The notes: generated from the letters alone by a model not told the origin. 64,000 nt of DNA from Denitrificimonas caeni (GCF_905120345.1 NZ_CAJHOA010000002.1:467459-531458), one strand, 5' to 3'; positions 19,585 to 29,263 are shown, counted from the first letter of the stretch. Numbers and translations: made by a program.

Positions 19585-19640
19585 CTGCATCCATAACGCA
19601 CAAAGCCAGGCGAGCCTGGCTTTGTGCGTTATGGATGCAG
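19585..19640 (-). terminator. Exceptionally long perfect hairpin after fbp
   Basis: Two perfect 27-base arms (19585-19611 and 19614-19640) flank GA. The core, AAAGCCAGG...CCTGGCTTT, is typical of a terminator, but the stem extends far beyond it and no T-run follows on the fbp side. It begins 11 bases beyond the fbp stop and probably protects the mRNA 3' end or terminates transcription. Confidence 0.6.
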
Positions 19641-19651
19641 CTTATAGCATT

Positions 19652-20671
19652 TTATTCAGCGTGATAGCCTGTTACACGCTCAACCTCTTCTTTGGAGCCT
19701 AAAAATACTGCAACGCGCTCATGTAACGAGCTCGGTTGAATGTCCATAATGCGCTGATAGCCGTTGGTTGAAACGCCGCCGGCTTGCTCAATAATAAACG
19801 ACATCGGATTAGCTTCGTACATCAGGCGTAATTTACCTGGTTTTTCTGGCTCACGGCTATCACGTGGATACATAAAAATACCTCCACGCGTCAAAATACG
19901 GTGAACATCAGCAACCATTGCCGCAACCCATCGCATATTATAGTCTTTCTCGAGTGGTCCTTCTTCGCCTTGTAGCAGTTCATCGACATAGCGTTTTACT
20001 GGTGCTTCCCAGTGGCGTTGATTGGACATATTGATGGCAAACTCTGCAGTTTGCTCAGGCACACGAATATCATCATGAGTCATAATAAATGAGCCCATTT
20101 CAGCATCTAAAGTAAAGCCTTTAACGCCGTTGCCTAAGGTCAACACCAGCATGGTTTGCGGACCATAGATCGCGTAGCCTGCTGCCACCTGCTCAGTGCC
20201 AGGCTGCAAAAATGCTTCCTCGCCTAAATCGCCATCGTCACCATTGCGATCTGGACAGCGTAACACTGAGAAAATCGTACCAACAGAGACGTTCACATCG
20301 ATATTACTCGAGCCATCTAATGGGTCAAACACCAGCAAGTATGAACCTTTTGGGTACTTACCTGGGATCTGATAGGCATTATCCATTTCTTCAGACGCCA
20401 TACCGGCGAGGTGGCCACCCCACTCATTCGCTTCGAGAAGAATCTCATTAGATAACACATCGAGTTTCTTCTGTACTTCACCCTGTACGTTTTCAGTACC
20501 CATGCTACCTAAAACACCGCCCAATGCGCCCTTAGCCACCTGGTGGTTGATCATTTTACAAGCGCGCGCCACTACTTCGATTAAAAAGCGCAGCTCTGCC
20601 GGGGTTTGATGCGAACGTGTTTGTTCAATAAGGAAACGACTTAAACTCGTGCGTGAACTCGTGCGTGACAT
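19652..20671 (-). CDS. fbp: Fructose-1,6-bisphosphatase class 1
   Basis: A 339-residue cytoplasmic enzyme that converts fructose-1,6-bisphosphate to fructose-6-phosphate in gluconeogenesis. The metal-binding signature is [21 protein letters not shown] (its core DPLDGSS near residue 113) and the substrate/regulatory segments [16 protein letters not shown] follow near 275. The ATG at 20671, preceded by TTGGAG, gives the family N-terminus; a frame open to 20710 is rejected. Codons just after the start contain a 12-base tandem duplication (AACTCGTGCGTG on the plus strand, twice), giving SRTS-SRTS. Confidence 0.95.
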   Translation of the reverse strand: MSRTSSRTSLSRFLIEQTRSHQTPAELRFLIEVVARACKMINHQVAKGALGGVLGSMGTENVQGEVQKKLDVLSNEILLEANEWGGHLAGMASEEMDNAYQIPGKYPKGSYLLVFDPLDGSSNIDVNVSVGTIFSVLRCPDRNGDDGDLGEEAFLQPGTEQVAAGYAIYGPQTMLVLTLGNGVKGFTLDAEMGSFIMTHDDIRVPEQTAEFAINMSNQRHWEAPVKRYVDELLQGEEGPLEKDYNMRWVAAMVADVHRILTRGGIFMYPRDSREPEKPGKLRLMYEANPMSFIIEQAGGVSTNGYQRIMDIQPSSLHERVAVFLGSKEEVERVTGYHAE

Positions 20672-20987
20672 AAAACGCTCCAACGGAGTAGGAAAAAAAT
20701 ATGCCGGCAAGTTTACCGCTTTGTGACTCTGAATGCTGCAACGCTTTTCATTTGCGGTTCGATGACTCGCCTAAAGTCACATTAAATCAATCACCCCGCA
20801 GCCTATCGGTAGCGCTGCACAGCCAAAAACAGCCAACTTAGTCACGCTTATCTATCTTAAGTGCCATTTTCACAGCGACATAGTTAACTAGCGGCGTTTT
20901 TGTTGATCTGTATCAAACAGCAGTGTGCTTCATTCCGTAACATTGTTACCAACCAACACATAAGACAAATTGCAAACGGAGCACATC
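20672..20987. other. Divergent regulatory region between fbp and ompW
   Basis: This 316-base spacer holds the Anr box and promoter of the OmpW gene at its right end. The left 200 bases should contain the fbp promoter, but I see no clear -35/-10 pair. No gene or RNA was recognised. Confidence 0.4.
20903..20943 (+). promoter_or_regulatory. Anr/FNR-activated promoter of the OmpW/OprG gene
   Basis: A perfect FNR box, TTGAT-CTGT-ATCAA (20903-20916), is centred at 20909.5. A TAACAT -10 (20938-20943) lies at the distance expected of a class II FNR promoter, placing transcription start near 20951. The Pseudomonas homologue oprG is known to be Anr-controlled. Confidence 0.75.
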
Positions 20988-21689
20988 ATGCGCACAACTT
21001 TATTTGCCACGTCATTATTGGCGTTAGCGGTTGCAGCACCTTCAGTTCAAGCTCACCAAGCCGGCGATATTATCGTTCGTGCAGGTGCTGTGACTGTACA
21101 AACTCATGAAAGCACTTCCGGTGTTAAAGGTGACCGAGGTATTCTTGAAGGCGCAAATCTTGGTGGTAAAGCCACTCTAAATAATGACACCCAACTGGGT
21201 TTAAACTTTGCTTATATGGTCACTGACCATTGGGGTGTTGAATTACTAGCAGCAACACCTTTTAAGCATGAAGCGAACATTAAAGGCACCGGCGCGGTTG
21301 ACGGTAAGCTTGGTAGCTTTAAGCACTTACCACCGACCTTAAGTGCTGTGTACTACCCACTGGATAGTAAATCAGCCTTCCAGCCCTATGTTGGTGCAGG
21401 TATTAACTACACTTGGTTCTTTGACGAGAGCGTAAGTAGTGGTGCTAAAGCTGGTAATAACGCAGCGGGCCTTCCACTGAAAAGCTTAAATATTAAAAAT
21501 TCTTGGGGCTTAGCAGCGCAGATTGGTGCTGACTATATGCTTAATGATAATTTGCTGATCAACGGCCAAATTCGTTATATCGATATTGATACAGATGCTT
21601 ATGTGAATGTGGCTGATGTGGCTCGCGCCAAAGTAAATGTTGATGTTAAACCATGGGTTTACATGGTCGGTCTTGGCTACAAGTTCTAA
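20988..21689 (+). CDS. OmpW/OprG-family outer membrane protein
   Basis: A 233-residue outer membrane beta-barrel of the OmpW family. A signal peptide (MRTTLFATSLLALAVAAPSV, cleavage near QAHQ) precedes segments typical of the family: AGDIIVRAGAVTV at the mature N-terminus, WGVELLAATPFKH, PYVGAGINYTWFF and a terminal aromatic residue (VGLGYKF). OmpW proteins form a small 8-stranded channel for hydrophobic molecules. CGGAG precedes the ATG at 20988. The perfect Anr box upstream suggests induction under low oxygen. Confidence 0.93.
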   Translation: MRTTLFATSLLALAVAAPSVQAHQAGDIIVRAGAVTVQTHESTSGVKGDRGILEGANLGGKATLNNDTQLGLNFAYMVTDHWGVELLAATPFKHEANIKGTGAVDGKLGSFKHLPPTLSAVYYPLDSKSAFQPYVGAGINYTWFFDESVSSGAKAGNNAAGLPLKSLNIKNSWGLAAQIGADYMLNDNLLINGQIRYIDIDTDAYVNVADVARAKVNVDVKPWVYMVGLGYKF

Positions 21690-21710
21690 GTTTTACCAGC
21701 GAAAACAAAA

Positions 21711-21734
21711 CAGGCGCATTAAGCGCCTGTTTTT
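21711..21734 (+). terminator. Rho-independent terminator of ompW
   Basis: CAGGCGC and GCGCCTG form a 7-bp stem around ATTAA, followed by TTTTTA, 21 bases after the stop. Confidence 0.9.
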
Positions 21735-21768
21735 ATTTGTGCTGCAACATCCTGCGCTAAACTATTAA

Positions 21769-21800
21769 AGTGCTTGCGTTCCTATAGGAACGCAAGCACT
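21769..21800 (-). terminator. Perfect 32-bp palindrome downstream of the RmlD-like gene
   Basis: A perfect palindrome of 16+16 bases with no spacer (central CCTATAGG, outer AGTGCTTG/CAAGCACT). As RNA it would fold into a ~14-bp stem with a TATA loop, 18 bases after the minus-strand stop at 21819. No U-tract follows. It may be a 3'-end hairpin or a protein-binding palindrome. Confidence 0.5.
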
Positions 21801-21818
21801 GACTCGATCAGACAAACC

Positions 21819-22703
21819 TTAGACATTGCGATAATAGCTGTCGAGCAAATCTGCCAAACCTGTTCGCCACGCCCGCGGCTTAATGCCGAAAGTATGGGTA
21901 ATCTTACGACTGTCTAGCACACCATGCTGTGGCTCAATCACCGCATCAGCAAAACTCGCATGCGCTCGCGACACCACCTCTTGACTCAATTGCGGCCGCC
22001 AAGCCTGGGCTTCAGCTAAAATTGCTTGCGCAACTGCTAACGCCGTCGCGGCTTCTTGCCCGCCATAATGGTAAGTACCCCATAACGGCGCCGAACAATC
22101 GAGCTGTTTTAATATCGCCAACATAACCCGCGCAGCATCTTCCACCGGCGTTGGATTGCCGCGCCGATCATCGGCCATCTCGACCGGTTCATGATCTTGT
22201 GCGCGACGTAATACACGACCCAACATCCCTTCAGGACTGTCATCCAGTAACCAGCCAACCCGCAGCAAAATATGCTTGGAACATAACGCTCGTACGCTCT
22301 GTTCCATACGCTGCAAAGCCTGTCCTCGTGGACTGAGCGGCTTGCACTCACTGCTTTCGCTATAAGCGGTGGCACGCACACCATCAAATATACGGTAACT
22401 AGATGGTTGCAAGAGAATGCAATCGTAATGCTTACACAACTGCGCTAAGCGCTCAATCGCTCGCTCTTGCGGAACAAAATGCAAAGGATCCACTGCACCA
22501 GCTTGAAACCAATCATAGTAGTACGCCAGATTGATCACTGCATCAGGACGTACTTCATCAATGAGGGTGGTTAAGCCGGCAGCGTCCCAAGCACCTTTTT
22601 CAGGTTTAGGCGCGAGAAAGGAAATATCCTCCTCGGCACCCAAACGTACCAAAGCTTGTCCTAGCGCGTTACCGCCACCCAGCAAAACCAAGCGTAATTG
22701 CAT
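21819..22703 (-). CDS. RmlD-like sugar-nucleotide-binding/NAD(P)-dependent reductase
   Basis: A 294-residue short-chain dehydrogenase-type protein of the RmlD (dTDP-4-dehydrorhamnose reductase) superfamily. A Rossmann glycine motif is near the N-terminus (VLLGGGNALGQALV) and VINLAYYY lies near residue 57. The classical catalytic YxxxK is not obvious: the position usually occupied by YxxxK reads SPRGQALQRME, so catalysis is doubtful. Homologues sit next to ssb in Pseudomonas; there are no other sugar-nucleotide genes here. Substrate unknown. Confidence 0.75.
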   Translation of the reverse strand: MQLRLVLLGGGNALGQALVRLGAEEDISFLAPKPEKGAWDAAGLTTLIDEVRPDAVINLAYYYDWFQAGAVDPLHFVPQERAIERLAQLCKHYDCILLQPSSYRIFDGVRATAYSESSECKPLSPRGQALQRMEQSVRALCSKHILLRVGWLLDDSPEGMLGRVLRRAQDHEPVEMADDRRGNPTPVEDAARVMLAILKQLDCSAPLWGTYHYGGQEAATALAVAQAILAEAQAWRPQLSQEVVSRAHASFADAVIEPQHGVLDSRKITHTFGIKPRAWRTGLADLLDSYYRNV

Positions 22704-22741
22704 ATCAGCCCCTCAGAGATGTTGTATAACGTATGTCAATC

Positions 22742-23245
22742 TTAGAACGGGATATCATCATCAAAGCTATCATAATCAGGTGCAGGCTGCGCATCATGCT
22801 GCACACTCGGCGCAGGACGTGACTGCTGCTGTTGCTGTTGTGGCTGACTTTGCTGCTGAGGACGCGGCGCAGGTGCAGGACGACTGCCACCTTCATTATC
22901 ACCACGGCTATCTAGCATTTGCATGCTACCGCCCATATCCACAACAATTTCAGTGGTGTAACGCTTTACACCATCTTTTTCCCACTCACGGGTCTGCAAA
23001 CGGCCTTCGATATAAACTTTCGAACCCTTGCGTAAGTACTGACCGGCGATTTCAGCAATTTTTCCAAAAAATGACACACGGTGCCACTCAGTGCGCTCTT
23101 GCATTTGCCCTGTTTGCTTATCACGCCAGCTATCACTGGTCGCCAAAGTCAAGTTAGTCACCGCGTTGCCATTAGGCAAATAACGTGTTTCTGGGTCGCC
23201 GCCCACATTACCAATTAAAATTACTTTGTTTATTCCACGAGCCAT
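22742..23245 (-). CDS. ssb: Single-stranded DNA-binding protein SSB
   Basis: A 167-residue SSB. The OB-fold covers about 1-110 ([18 protein letters not shown] at the start, WHRVSFFGK and [11 protein letters not shown] later), followed by a glutamine/proline-rich linker and the acidic tip DFDDDIPF-like ending (SFDDDIPF) that binds partner proteins. It coats ssDNA in replication, repair and recombination. The ATG at 23245 with GGAG upstream gives the conserved MARG start; a frame open to 23257 adds four residues. It shares the YajR-ssb order with Pseudomonas. Confidence 0.97.
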   Translation of the reverse strand: MARGINKVILIGNVGGDPETRYLPNGNAVTNLTLATSDSWRDKQTGQMQERTEWHRVSFFGKIAEIAGQYLRKGSKVYIEGRLQTREWEKDGVKRYTTEIVVDMGGSMQMLDSRGDNEGGSRPAPAPRPQQQSQPQQQQQQSRPAPSVQHDAQPAPDYDSFDDDIPF

Positions 23246-23279
23246 AGCTTTCTCCATCCAGTCAGTGCACTAAGATCAC

Positions 23280-24647
23280 TTATAAATAAGTTTCAACAGT
23301 CGCACGATCTATTATTTGCGTATCAAATTTTACATAAACAGCAGCTTCCTCTGCCACCAACACCGCATCCATAACACCTGCTTGTGAACGTAATCGAGTC
23401 AACCATTGCGTGGTTTGTATAGCGGCCGGAGAGACCGACAAGCGCAAACTGGTGACATAAGGCGGCTCTTGCATATTAGCAGCAAAAACCAACCAGAGTG
23501 CGGCCAGTGCGGCACATCCTGCAAAAACTATTGACGCTCCGCCTAAACTAAATAACCAACCACCTAAGATACCACCCAGCGCCGCCCCTAAAAACTGACT
23601 CGTCGAATACACACCCATTGCTGTACCTTTCGCGCCGGCCGGTGCAAACTTACTGATCAAGGACGGTAGACTCGCTTCCAATAAGTTAAATGCAGTAAAG
23701 AAGGCGATGGTGCCGATCACTAGTAAATTCAGGCTTTGTCCAAACCACCAAAAAAACAATTCAGTCAGTAATAAAACACTAATTGCTCCGATAAAGACAC
23801 GCTTCATCTGTCGCTTTTTTTCACCATAGATAATAAACGGCAGCATGGCAAAAAAACCGACAAACATTGCTATCAGATACACCCACCAATGCTCTTCTTT
23901 TGGCAAACCACCCTGCTCTACTAGCGCTAAAGGCAAAGCAATAAAGCTGGCCATCAACAGCGCGTGCAAAACAAAAATACCTAAGTCTAAACGCAGCAAA
24001 GCAACATTACGTAACGTTGCCGATAACGCCGCCGTTGCCACACCTGACTCACGATGCTGCAACTGTACTGTTGGCTTCGGCACCGTCAGAGCAATAATTA
24101 CAATACCCAGCAAGGCCATCGCTGCGGTGAACCAAAACAGTCCAGACAAACCAAAAGCACGAGTCACCAACGGCCCGACCACCATCGCCACGGCAAAAGA
24201 GATACCAATGCTAATACCAATGACGGCCATCGCTTTAGTACGGTGTTGTTCACGGGTGATATCTGACAACAACGCCATGACTGCAGCTGAAATTGCACCG
24301 GCACCTTGCAAGATGCGACCTGCAATAACGCCCCAGACTGAATCAGACATACCCGCCACCACACTACCGGCAGCGAAAATTAACAAACCAATATAAATAA
24401 CCGGCAAGCGCCCTACACGGTCCGAGAGCATGCCAAAAGGTATTTGTAATACCGCCTGAGTTAAGCCGTATGCTCCAATCGCTAAGCCCAGTAGAAAAGG
24501 CGTCGCTCCAGATAAATCTTGCCCGTAGGTTGCCAGCACTGGCAGAACCATAAACATGCCCAGCATACGAAAAGCAAAGACCAGCGATAAGCCAGCTGTC
24601 GCACGGCGCTCTTGAGCGTTCATTGCATCGTTATTATGCTCGTTCAT
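23280..24647 (-). CDS. YajR-type MFS transporter with C-terminal YAM domain
   Basis: A 455-residue major facilitator with 12 predicted helices, motif A GMLSDRVGRLPV near residue 73 and a soluble C-terminal ~65 residues (from about PPYVTSLRLSVS) like the ferredoxin-fold YAM domain of E. coli YajR. Substrate unknown; the Pseudomonas orthologue lies at the same place between ssb and uvrA. I start at 24647 because AAGGAGA precedes it and the longer frame to 24725 adds a non-conserved stretch. Confidence 0.85.
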   Translation of the reverse strand: MNEHNNDAMNAQERRATAGLSLVFAFRMLGMFMVLPVLATYGQDLSGATPFLLGLAIGAYGLTQAVLQIPFGMLSDRVGRLPVIYIGLLIFAAGSVVAGMSDSVWGVIAGRILQGAGAISAAVMALLSDITREQHRTKAMAVIGISIGISFAVAMVVGPLVTRAFGLSGLFWFTAAMALLGIVIIALTVPKPTVQLQHRESGVATAALSATLRNVALLRLDLGIFVLHALLMASFIALPLALVEQGGLPKEEHWWVYLIAMFVGFFAMLPFIIYGEKKRQMKRVFIGAISVLLLTELFFWWFGQSLNLLVIGTIAFFTAFNLLEASLPSLISKFAPAGAKGTAMGVYSTSQFLGAALGGILGGWLFSLGGASIVFAGCAALAALWLVFAANMQEPPYVTSLRLSVSPAAIQTTQWLTRLRSQAGVMDAVLVAEEAAVYVKFDTQIIDRATVETYL

Positions 24648-24754
24648 GATGTCTCCTTGATCTAGAGACGCGATTCTATCAGGAGGAACGCTTTGCCGCA
24701 GCATACCTCTAACCCGTATACTCAACCGTTTACACTCGCAACGCGAGGAATGCA

Positions 24755-27574
24755 GTGGATACCATAGTAGTTCGTGGGGCTCGTACCCATAATTTAAAAA
24801 ATATTGATCTCGACTTACCTAGAAATAAACTGATTGTGATTACCGGTCTGTCCGGTTCAGGTAAATCTTCATTAGCCTTTGACACTTTATATGCCGAAGG
24901 TCAGCGCCGTTATGTTGAGTCTTTGTCGGCCTATGCACGTCAGTTTTTATCCATGATGGAAAAACCTGACGTTGACACTATTGAAGGCTTGTCTCCGGCG
25001 ATTTCTATTGAGCAAAAATCAACCTCACATAACCCTCGTTCAACCGTCGGCACCATCACTGAAATTTATGATTACTTACGCTTACTCTATGCCCGCGCCG
25101 GTGTACCGCGCTGCCCTGACCATGATGTTCCGTTAGAAGCACAGACCGTCAGTCAAATGGTCGACTTGGTTCTTGGCCAAGCAGCCGAACGGCGCTTAAT
25201 GTTGTTAGCCCCAGTAGTACGTGAGCGTAAAGGTGAACATCTTTCTGTTTTTGAAGAAATGCGCGCACAAGGTTTTGTCCGCGTCCGCGTCAACGGCACG
25301 CTCTATGAAATAGACGACGTACCTAAACTGGATAAACAGAAAAAACATTCGATTGATGTGGTGGTTGACCGCTTTAAAGTCCGCGATGACCTCGCTCAGC
25401 GCTTAGCCGAATCGTTTGAAACAGCACTACGTTTAACCGATGGCATTGCTTTAGTAGCCTCCATGGACGATGACGGCAGCGAGGAAATGGTATTTTCTGC
25501 TCGCTTTGCGTGTCCGCATTGTGGCCATGCCATTAGTGAGCTAGAACCCAAGCTATTCTCCTTTAACAATCCGGCCGGCGCGTGCCCAAGCTGCGATGGC
25601 TTAGGTGTTAAGCAGTTTTTTGATACCAAACGCTTGGTCAATGGCGAGCTAACTCTGGCTGAAGGAGCGATTCGCGGTTGGGATCGACGCAATGTCTATT
25701 ATTTTCAGATGCTCAATTCGCTGGCTCAGCAGTATGACTTTAGCCTTGAGACCCCTTTTAAAGAGCTGGATAAAGCCACACAGCAAACTATTCTGCACGG
25801 TACAGGTAAAACGCAAGTTGAGTTTCGTTATCTGAATGACCGTGGTGATATTGTTAAGCGCTCGCACCCCTTCGAAGGCATTGTACCGAATCTCGAGCGC
25901 CGCTACCGTGAGACTGAATCCAATACCGTCCGTGAGGAGCTGGCCAAGTATCTCAGCACCCAGTCCTGCCCTGACTGTTCAGGTACGCGCCTGCGCCGTG
26001 AAGCGCGTCATGTCTGGGTTGGCGAAAACACCTTACCCACCATCACGTCCATGCCCATCGGCGAAGCATTCGAGTATTTCTCTGCTCTAACCTTACCGGG
26101 TAAACGTGGTGAGATCGCGGAGAAAATTCTTAAAGAGATCAGTGCACGCTTACAGTTCTTAGTCAACGTGGGCTTGAATTATCTGACCCTCAACCGCAGT
26201 GCCGACACCTTGTCCGGCGGTGAGGCACAGCGGATTCGTCTGGCCAGTCAAATTGGCGCAGGCTTGGTTGGTGTGATGTATATCCTTGATGAACCATCCA
26301 TTGGTTTGCACCAGCGCGATAATGAACGCTTGCTCAATACCCTTGATCATCTACGTAAAATCGGCAACACCGTGATTGTGGTTGAGCATGATGAAGATGC
26401 GATTCGCATGGCCGACTATGTTGTCGATATCGGCCCTGGCGCAGGTGTGCATGGCGGTGAAATCGTCGCGCAAGGGACTCCTGCTGAAGTAATGGCCAAT
26501 CCGAACTCGCTCACTGGTCAATACTTATCCGGCAAGGTACAGATCACCTACCCGCCTGAGCGCACGTCAGTCAATCCAGAAAAAATGCTGCGCTTACACG
26601 GTGCCACTGGTAATAACCTAAAGAATGTTGATTTAGACATCCCGCTCGGCCTACTGACCTGTGTCACCGGTGTTTCAGGTTCAGGTAAATCGACCCTGAT
26701 CAACAATACGCTCTACCCATTGATGGCCACGGCGCTAAACGGTGCGACCACCTTAGAAGCAGCGCCCTATCAGTCACTAGAAGGCGTTGAACTACTCGAT
26801 AAGGTTGTTGATATTGACCAAAGTCCGATTGGTCGCACCCCGCGCTCTAACCCAGCGACCTACACTGGCATTTTCACGCCCATCCGGGAGTTATTCTCAG
26901 GTGTCGCTGAATCCCGTGCGCGCGGTTACAGCCCAGGGCGTTTCTCCTTTAACGTCAAAGGTGGCCGTTGTGAAGCCTGCCAAGGTGATGGCGTTATCAA
27001 GGTTGAGATGCACTTCTTGGCTGATATTTATGTGGCCTGCGATACCTGTAAAAGTAAGCGCTATAACCGCGAAACCTTGGATATCCGTTACAAAGGTAAA
27101 AACATTCACGAAGTGTTGGACATGACCATTGAAGAAGCGCGCGCTTTCTTTGATCCAGTGCCTGCCCTAGCCCGTAAGCTACAAACACTGATTGATGTAG
27201 GGTTGTCTTATATTCGTCTTGGGCAAAGCGCTACCACGCTCTCAGGTGGCGAAGCGCAGCGGGTTAAGCTCTCTCGTGAACTGTCCAAACGCGATACCGG
27301 ACAAACGTTGTATATCCTCGATGAGCCCACCACTGGTTTGCACTTCGCTGATATTCAACAATTGCTTGATGTGCTGCACCGCTTACGCGATCGCGGCAAT
27401 ACTGTCGTGGTGATTGAACACAACTTGGATGTGATTAAAACTGCAGATTGGATTATCGATCTCGGTCCTGAAGGTGGCTCTGGCGGTGGCGAAATTATTG
27501 CTACCGGCACACCTGAACAGGTTGCTAACAATAGCCTTTCACATACTGGCCGTTTTCTTAAAGATAAACTGTAA
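24755..27574 (+). CDS. uvrA: Excinuclease ABC subunit UvrA
   Basis: A 939-residue damage-recognition ATPase of nucleotide excision repair. Two ABC modules: Walker [10 protein letters not shown] near residue 31 and GVSGSGKST near 640; signatures [11 protein letters not shown] and [11 protein letters not shown]; Walker B YILDEP twice. Zinc fingers are visible as CPHCGHAI...CPSCDGLG and CEACQGDG...CDTCKSKRY. The start is GTG at 24755 (GAGGAA upstream), matching the family N-terminus VRGARTHNL. It is divergent from the YajR gene and convergent with katA. I saw no clear LexA box. Confidence 0.98.
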   Translation: MDTIVVRGARTHNLKNIDLDLPRNKLIVITGLSGSGKSSLAFDTLYAEGQRRYVESLSAYARQFLSMMEKPDVDTIEGLSPAISIEQKSTSHNPRSTVGTITEIYDYLRLLYARAGVPRCPDHDVPLEAQTVSQMVDLVLGQAAERRLMLLAPVVRERKGEHLSVFEEMRAQGFVRVRVNGTLYEIDDVPKLDKQKKHSIDVVVDRFKVRDDLAQRLAESFETALRLTDGIALVASMDDDGSEEMVFSARFACPHCGHAISELEPKLFSFNNPAGACPSCDGLGVKQFFDTKRLVNGELTLAEGAIRGWDRRNVYYFQMLNSLAQQYDFSLETPFKELDKATQQTILHGTGKTQVEFRYLNDRGDIVKRSHPFEGIVPNLERRYRETESNTVREELAKYLSTQSCPDCSGTRLRREARHVWVGENTLPTITSMPIGEAFEYFSALTLPGKRGEIAEKILKEISARLQFLVNVGLNYLTLNRSADTLSGGEAQRIRLASQIGAGLVGVMYILDEPSIGLHQRDNERLLNTLDHLRKIGNTVIVVEHDEDAIRMADYVVDIGPGAGVHGGEIVAQGTPAEVMANPNSLTGQYLSGKVQITYPPERTSVNPEKMLRLHGATGNNLKNVDLDIPLGLLTCVTGVSGSGKSTLINNTLYPLMATALNGATTLEAAPYQSLEGVELLDKVVDIDQSPIGRTPRSNPATYTGIFTPIRELFSGVAESRARGYSPGRFSFNVKGGRCEACQGDGVIKVEMHFLADIYVACDTCKSKRYNRETLDIRYKGKNIHEVLDMTIEEARAFFDPVPALARKLQTLIDVGLSYIRLGQSATTLSGGEAQRVKLSRELSKRDTGQTLYILDEPTTGLHFADIQQLLDVLHRLRDRGNTVVVIEHNLDVIKTADWIIDLGPEGGSGGGEIIATGTPEQVANNSLSHTGRFLKDKL

Positions 27575-27584
27575 GTGCTAAAAT

Positions 27585-27615
27585 CACACAAGCCTCGATA
27601 GACGAGGCTTGTGTG
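27585..27615. terminator. Bidirectional hairpin between uvrA and katA
   Basis: Perfect 13-base arms (CACACAAGCCTCG and its complement) flank ATAGA, between the convergent stops at 27574 and 27642. There is no U-tract on either side. Confidence 0.65.
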
Positions 27616-27641
27616 GTGACTAACAGCGGTAACTAGGCCAT

Positions 27642-29093
27642 CTATTTCGGTAGATCAATACCTAAAGCTGCTGCAACACCTTGCCCATATGCAGGATCAG
27701 CTTGCATGCAATGGCAGATGTGCTTCATCTTAATCGCATCCGGAACCCCGTTCATATTGCGCGCAGTATTCTCGAACAGCACCTGTTGCTGCGCTGGGCT
27801 CATAAGACGGAATAAATTACCAGGCTGAGTGAAGTAGTCCGGCTCAGTCTCCCAATAATCAAAACGATCAGCTGCGCCTTCTAACGCTAACGGTGGCTCA
27901 GAGAAATCTGGCTGCTCTTGCCATTCGCCCTGACTGTTTGGCTCATAATGCAAGCGACTGCCTTGGTTACCATCAACACGCATCGCACCATCACGGTGGT
28001 AGCTGTGATACGGGCAACGCGGTGTGTTCACTGGAATCTGCGCGTGATTCACACCCAAACGATAGCGTTGCGCATCACCATAGGAGAACAGACGACCCTG
28101 TAGCATCCGGTCAGGCGAGAAGCTGATACCTGGCACAATGTGCGCTGGATTAAAGGCCGCTTGCTCAACATCGGCAAAATAGTTCTCAGGGTTTTTATTC
28201 AGCTCAAAGTAACCCACCTCAATCAGTGGATAATCACCTTTTGGCCACACTTTAGTCAGGTCGAACGGGTGATACGGTACTTTAGCGGCATCCGCTTCTG
28301 GCATGATCTGCACAAACATAGTCCAGCGCGGGAAATCACTGCGCTCGATGGCTTCATACAAGTCACGTTGTGAGCTTTCACGATCTTTCCCGACCAGTTC
28401 AGCGGCTTCTTGGTCGGTTAGATTTTTAATACCTTGCTGAGTTTTAAAATGAAACTTAACCCAGTAACGCTCATTGTTAGCGTTAATCAGGCTAAAGGTG
28501 TGCGAGCCAAAACCATGCATATGACGGAAAGAAGTAGGAATACCTCGGTCACTCATCAGGATAGTGACTTGGTGCAACGCCTCAGGTAACCCGGTCCAGA
28601 AATCCCAGTTATTGGTTGGGCTGCGCATATTGGTGCGCGGATCACGCTTCACCGCATGGTTCAGATCAGGAAACTTCAGCGGGTCGCGAAAGAAGAATAC
28701 TGGAGTATTGTTACCCACCAAATCCCAGTTACCCTGCTCGGTGTAAAAACGCATGGCAAAACCACGGATATCACGCTCAGCATCGGCCGCACCACGCTCT
28801 CCGGCAACGGTAGAGAAACGCACAAACATATCCGTTTGCTTGCCGACGTCAGCAAACATTGTCGCTTTAGTGTATTGGGTGATGTCATGGGTAACAGTGA
28901 AACTACCAAACGCACCAGACCCTTTGGCGTGCATACGGCGCTCAGGAATAACTTCGCGATCAAAGTGTGCGAGCTTTTCCAGAAACCAAACATCCTGCAG
29001 TAGCAGCGGACCACGCGCACCGGCGGTTAAACTATCTTGGTTGTTGGCAATCGGACATCCAGAAACAGATGTGAGTTTTGGCTTGTCAGTCAT
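27642..29093 (-). CDS. katA: Catalase (monofunctional heme, small subunit)
   Basis: A 483-residue heme catalase that converts hydrogen peroxide to water and oxygen. The distal histidine is in [12 protein letters not shown] near residue 54, the distal asparagine in VGNNTPVFF near 128 and the proximal tyrosine in [11 protein letters not shown] near 340. Size fits the small-subunit clade 3 type of Pseudomonas KatA. AGGAGAAACGCC precedes the ATG. It lies between uvrA and rplQ as in P. aeruginosa, but the bacterioferritin gene bfrA usually found beside it is absent. A partial OxyR-type site lies upstream. Confidence 0.96.
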   Translation of the reverse strand: MTDKPKLTSVSGCPIANNQDSLTAGARGPLLLQDVWFLEKLAHFDREVIPERRMHAKGSGAFGSFTVTHDITQYTKATMFADVGKQTDMFVRFSTVAGERGAADAERDIRGFAMRFYTEQGNWDLVGNNTPVFFFRDPLKFPDLNHAVKRDPRTNMRSPTNNWDFWTGLPEALHQVTILMSDRGIPTSFRHMHGFGSHTFSLINANNERYWVKFHFKTQQGIKNLTDQEAAELVGKDRESSQRDLYEAIERSDFPRWTMFVQIMPEADAAKVPYHPFDLTKVWPKGDYPLIEVGYFELNKNPENYFADVEQAAFNPAHIVPGISFSPDRMLQGRLFSYGDAQRYRLGVNHAQIPVNTPRCPYHSYHRDGAMRVDGNQGSRLHYEPNSQGEWQEQPDFSEPPLALEGAADRFDYWETEPDYFTQPGNLFRLMSPAQQQVLFENTARNMNGVPDAIKMKHICHCMQADPAYGQGVAAALGIDLPK

Positions 29094-29185
29094 GGCGTTT
29101 CTCCTACTGGTCTATCAAAAATGGACTTAGCATGAGAGTAACGAAAAAGACGAGATGAGCCTAATGGATTCCACAAAAGCGGGCG

Positions 29186-29200
29186 ATAGTTAATTTCTAT
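29186..29200 (-). promoter_or_regulatory. Half OxyR-type site upstream of katA
   Basis: ATAG-N7-CTAT, half of the tetrameric OxyR motif, is perfect at 29186-29200. The next expected ATAG after seven bases reads AGAT. It is about 100 bases before the katA start, a reasonable place for an OxyR site. Confidence 0.4.
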
Positions 29201-29217
29201 ACAGAAAAGATAGGCAT

Positions 29218-29248
29218 AAAAAAACCGAGCACAAGGCTCGGTTTTTTT
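29218..29248 (-). terminator. Rho-independent terminator after rplQ
   Basis: CCGAGC and GCTCGG pair around ACAAG, with seven A and seven T on the flanks, so it works in both directions. It ends the long ribosomal alpha-operon run. Confidence 0.93.
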
Positions 29249-29263
29249 GAACTGCAATATTGC

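Noticed and set aside
22531..23157. 208-residue open frame on the plus strand opposite the RmlD-like gene and ssb
   Set aside because: Low-complexity His/Tyr-rich translation, no ribosome-binding site, and it covers two well-supported genes on the other strand.
23845..24396. 183-residue open frame opposite the YajR-type transporter
   Set aside because: Antisense to membrane helices, giving a Thr/Ala/Lys-rich shadow; no start signal or family resemblance.
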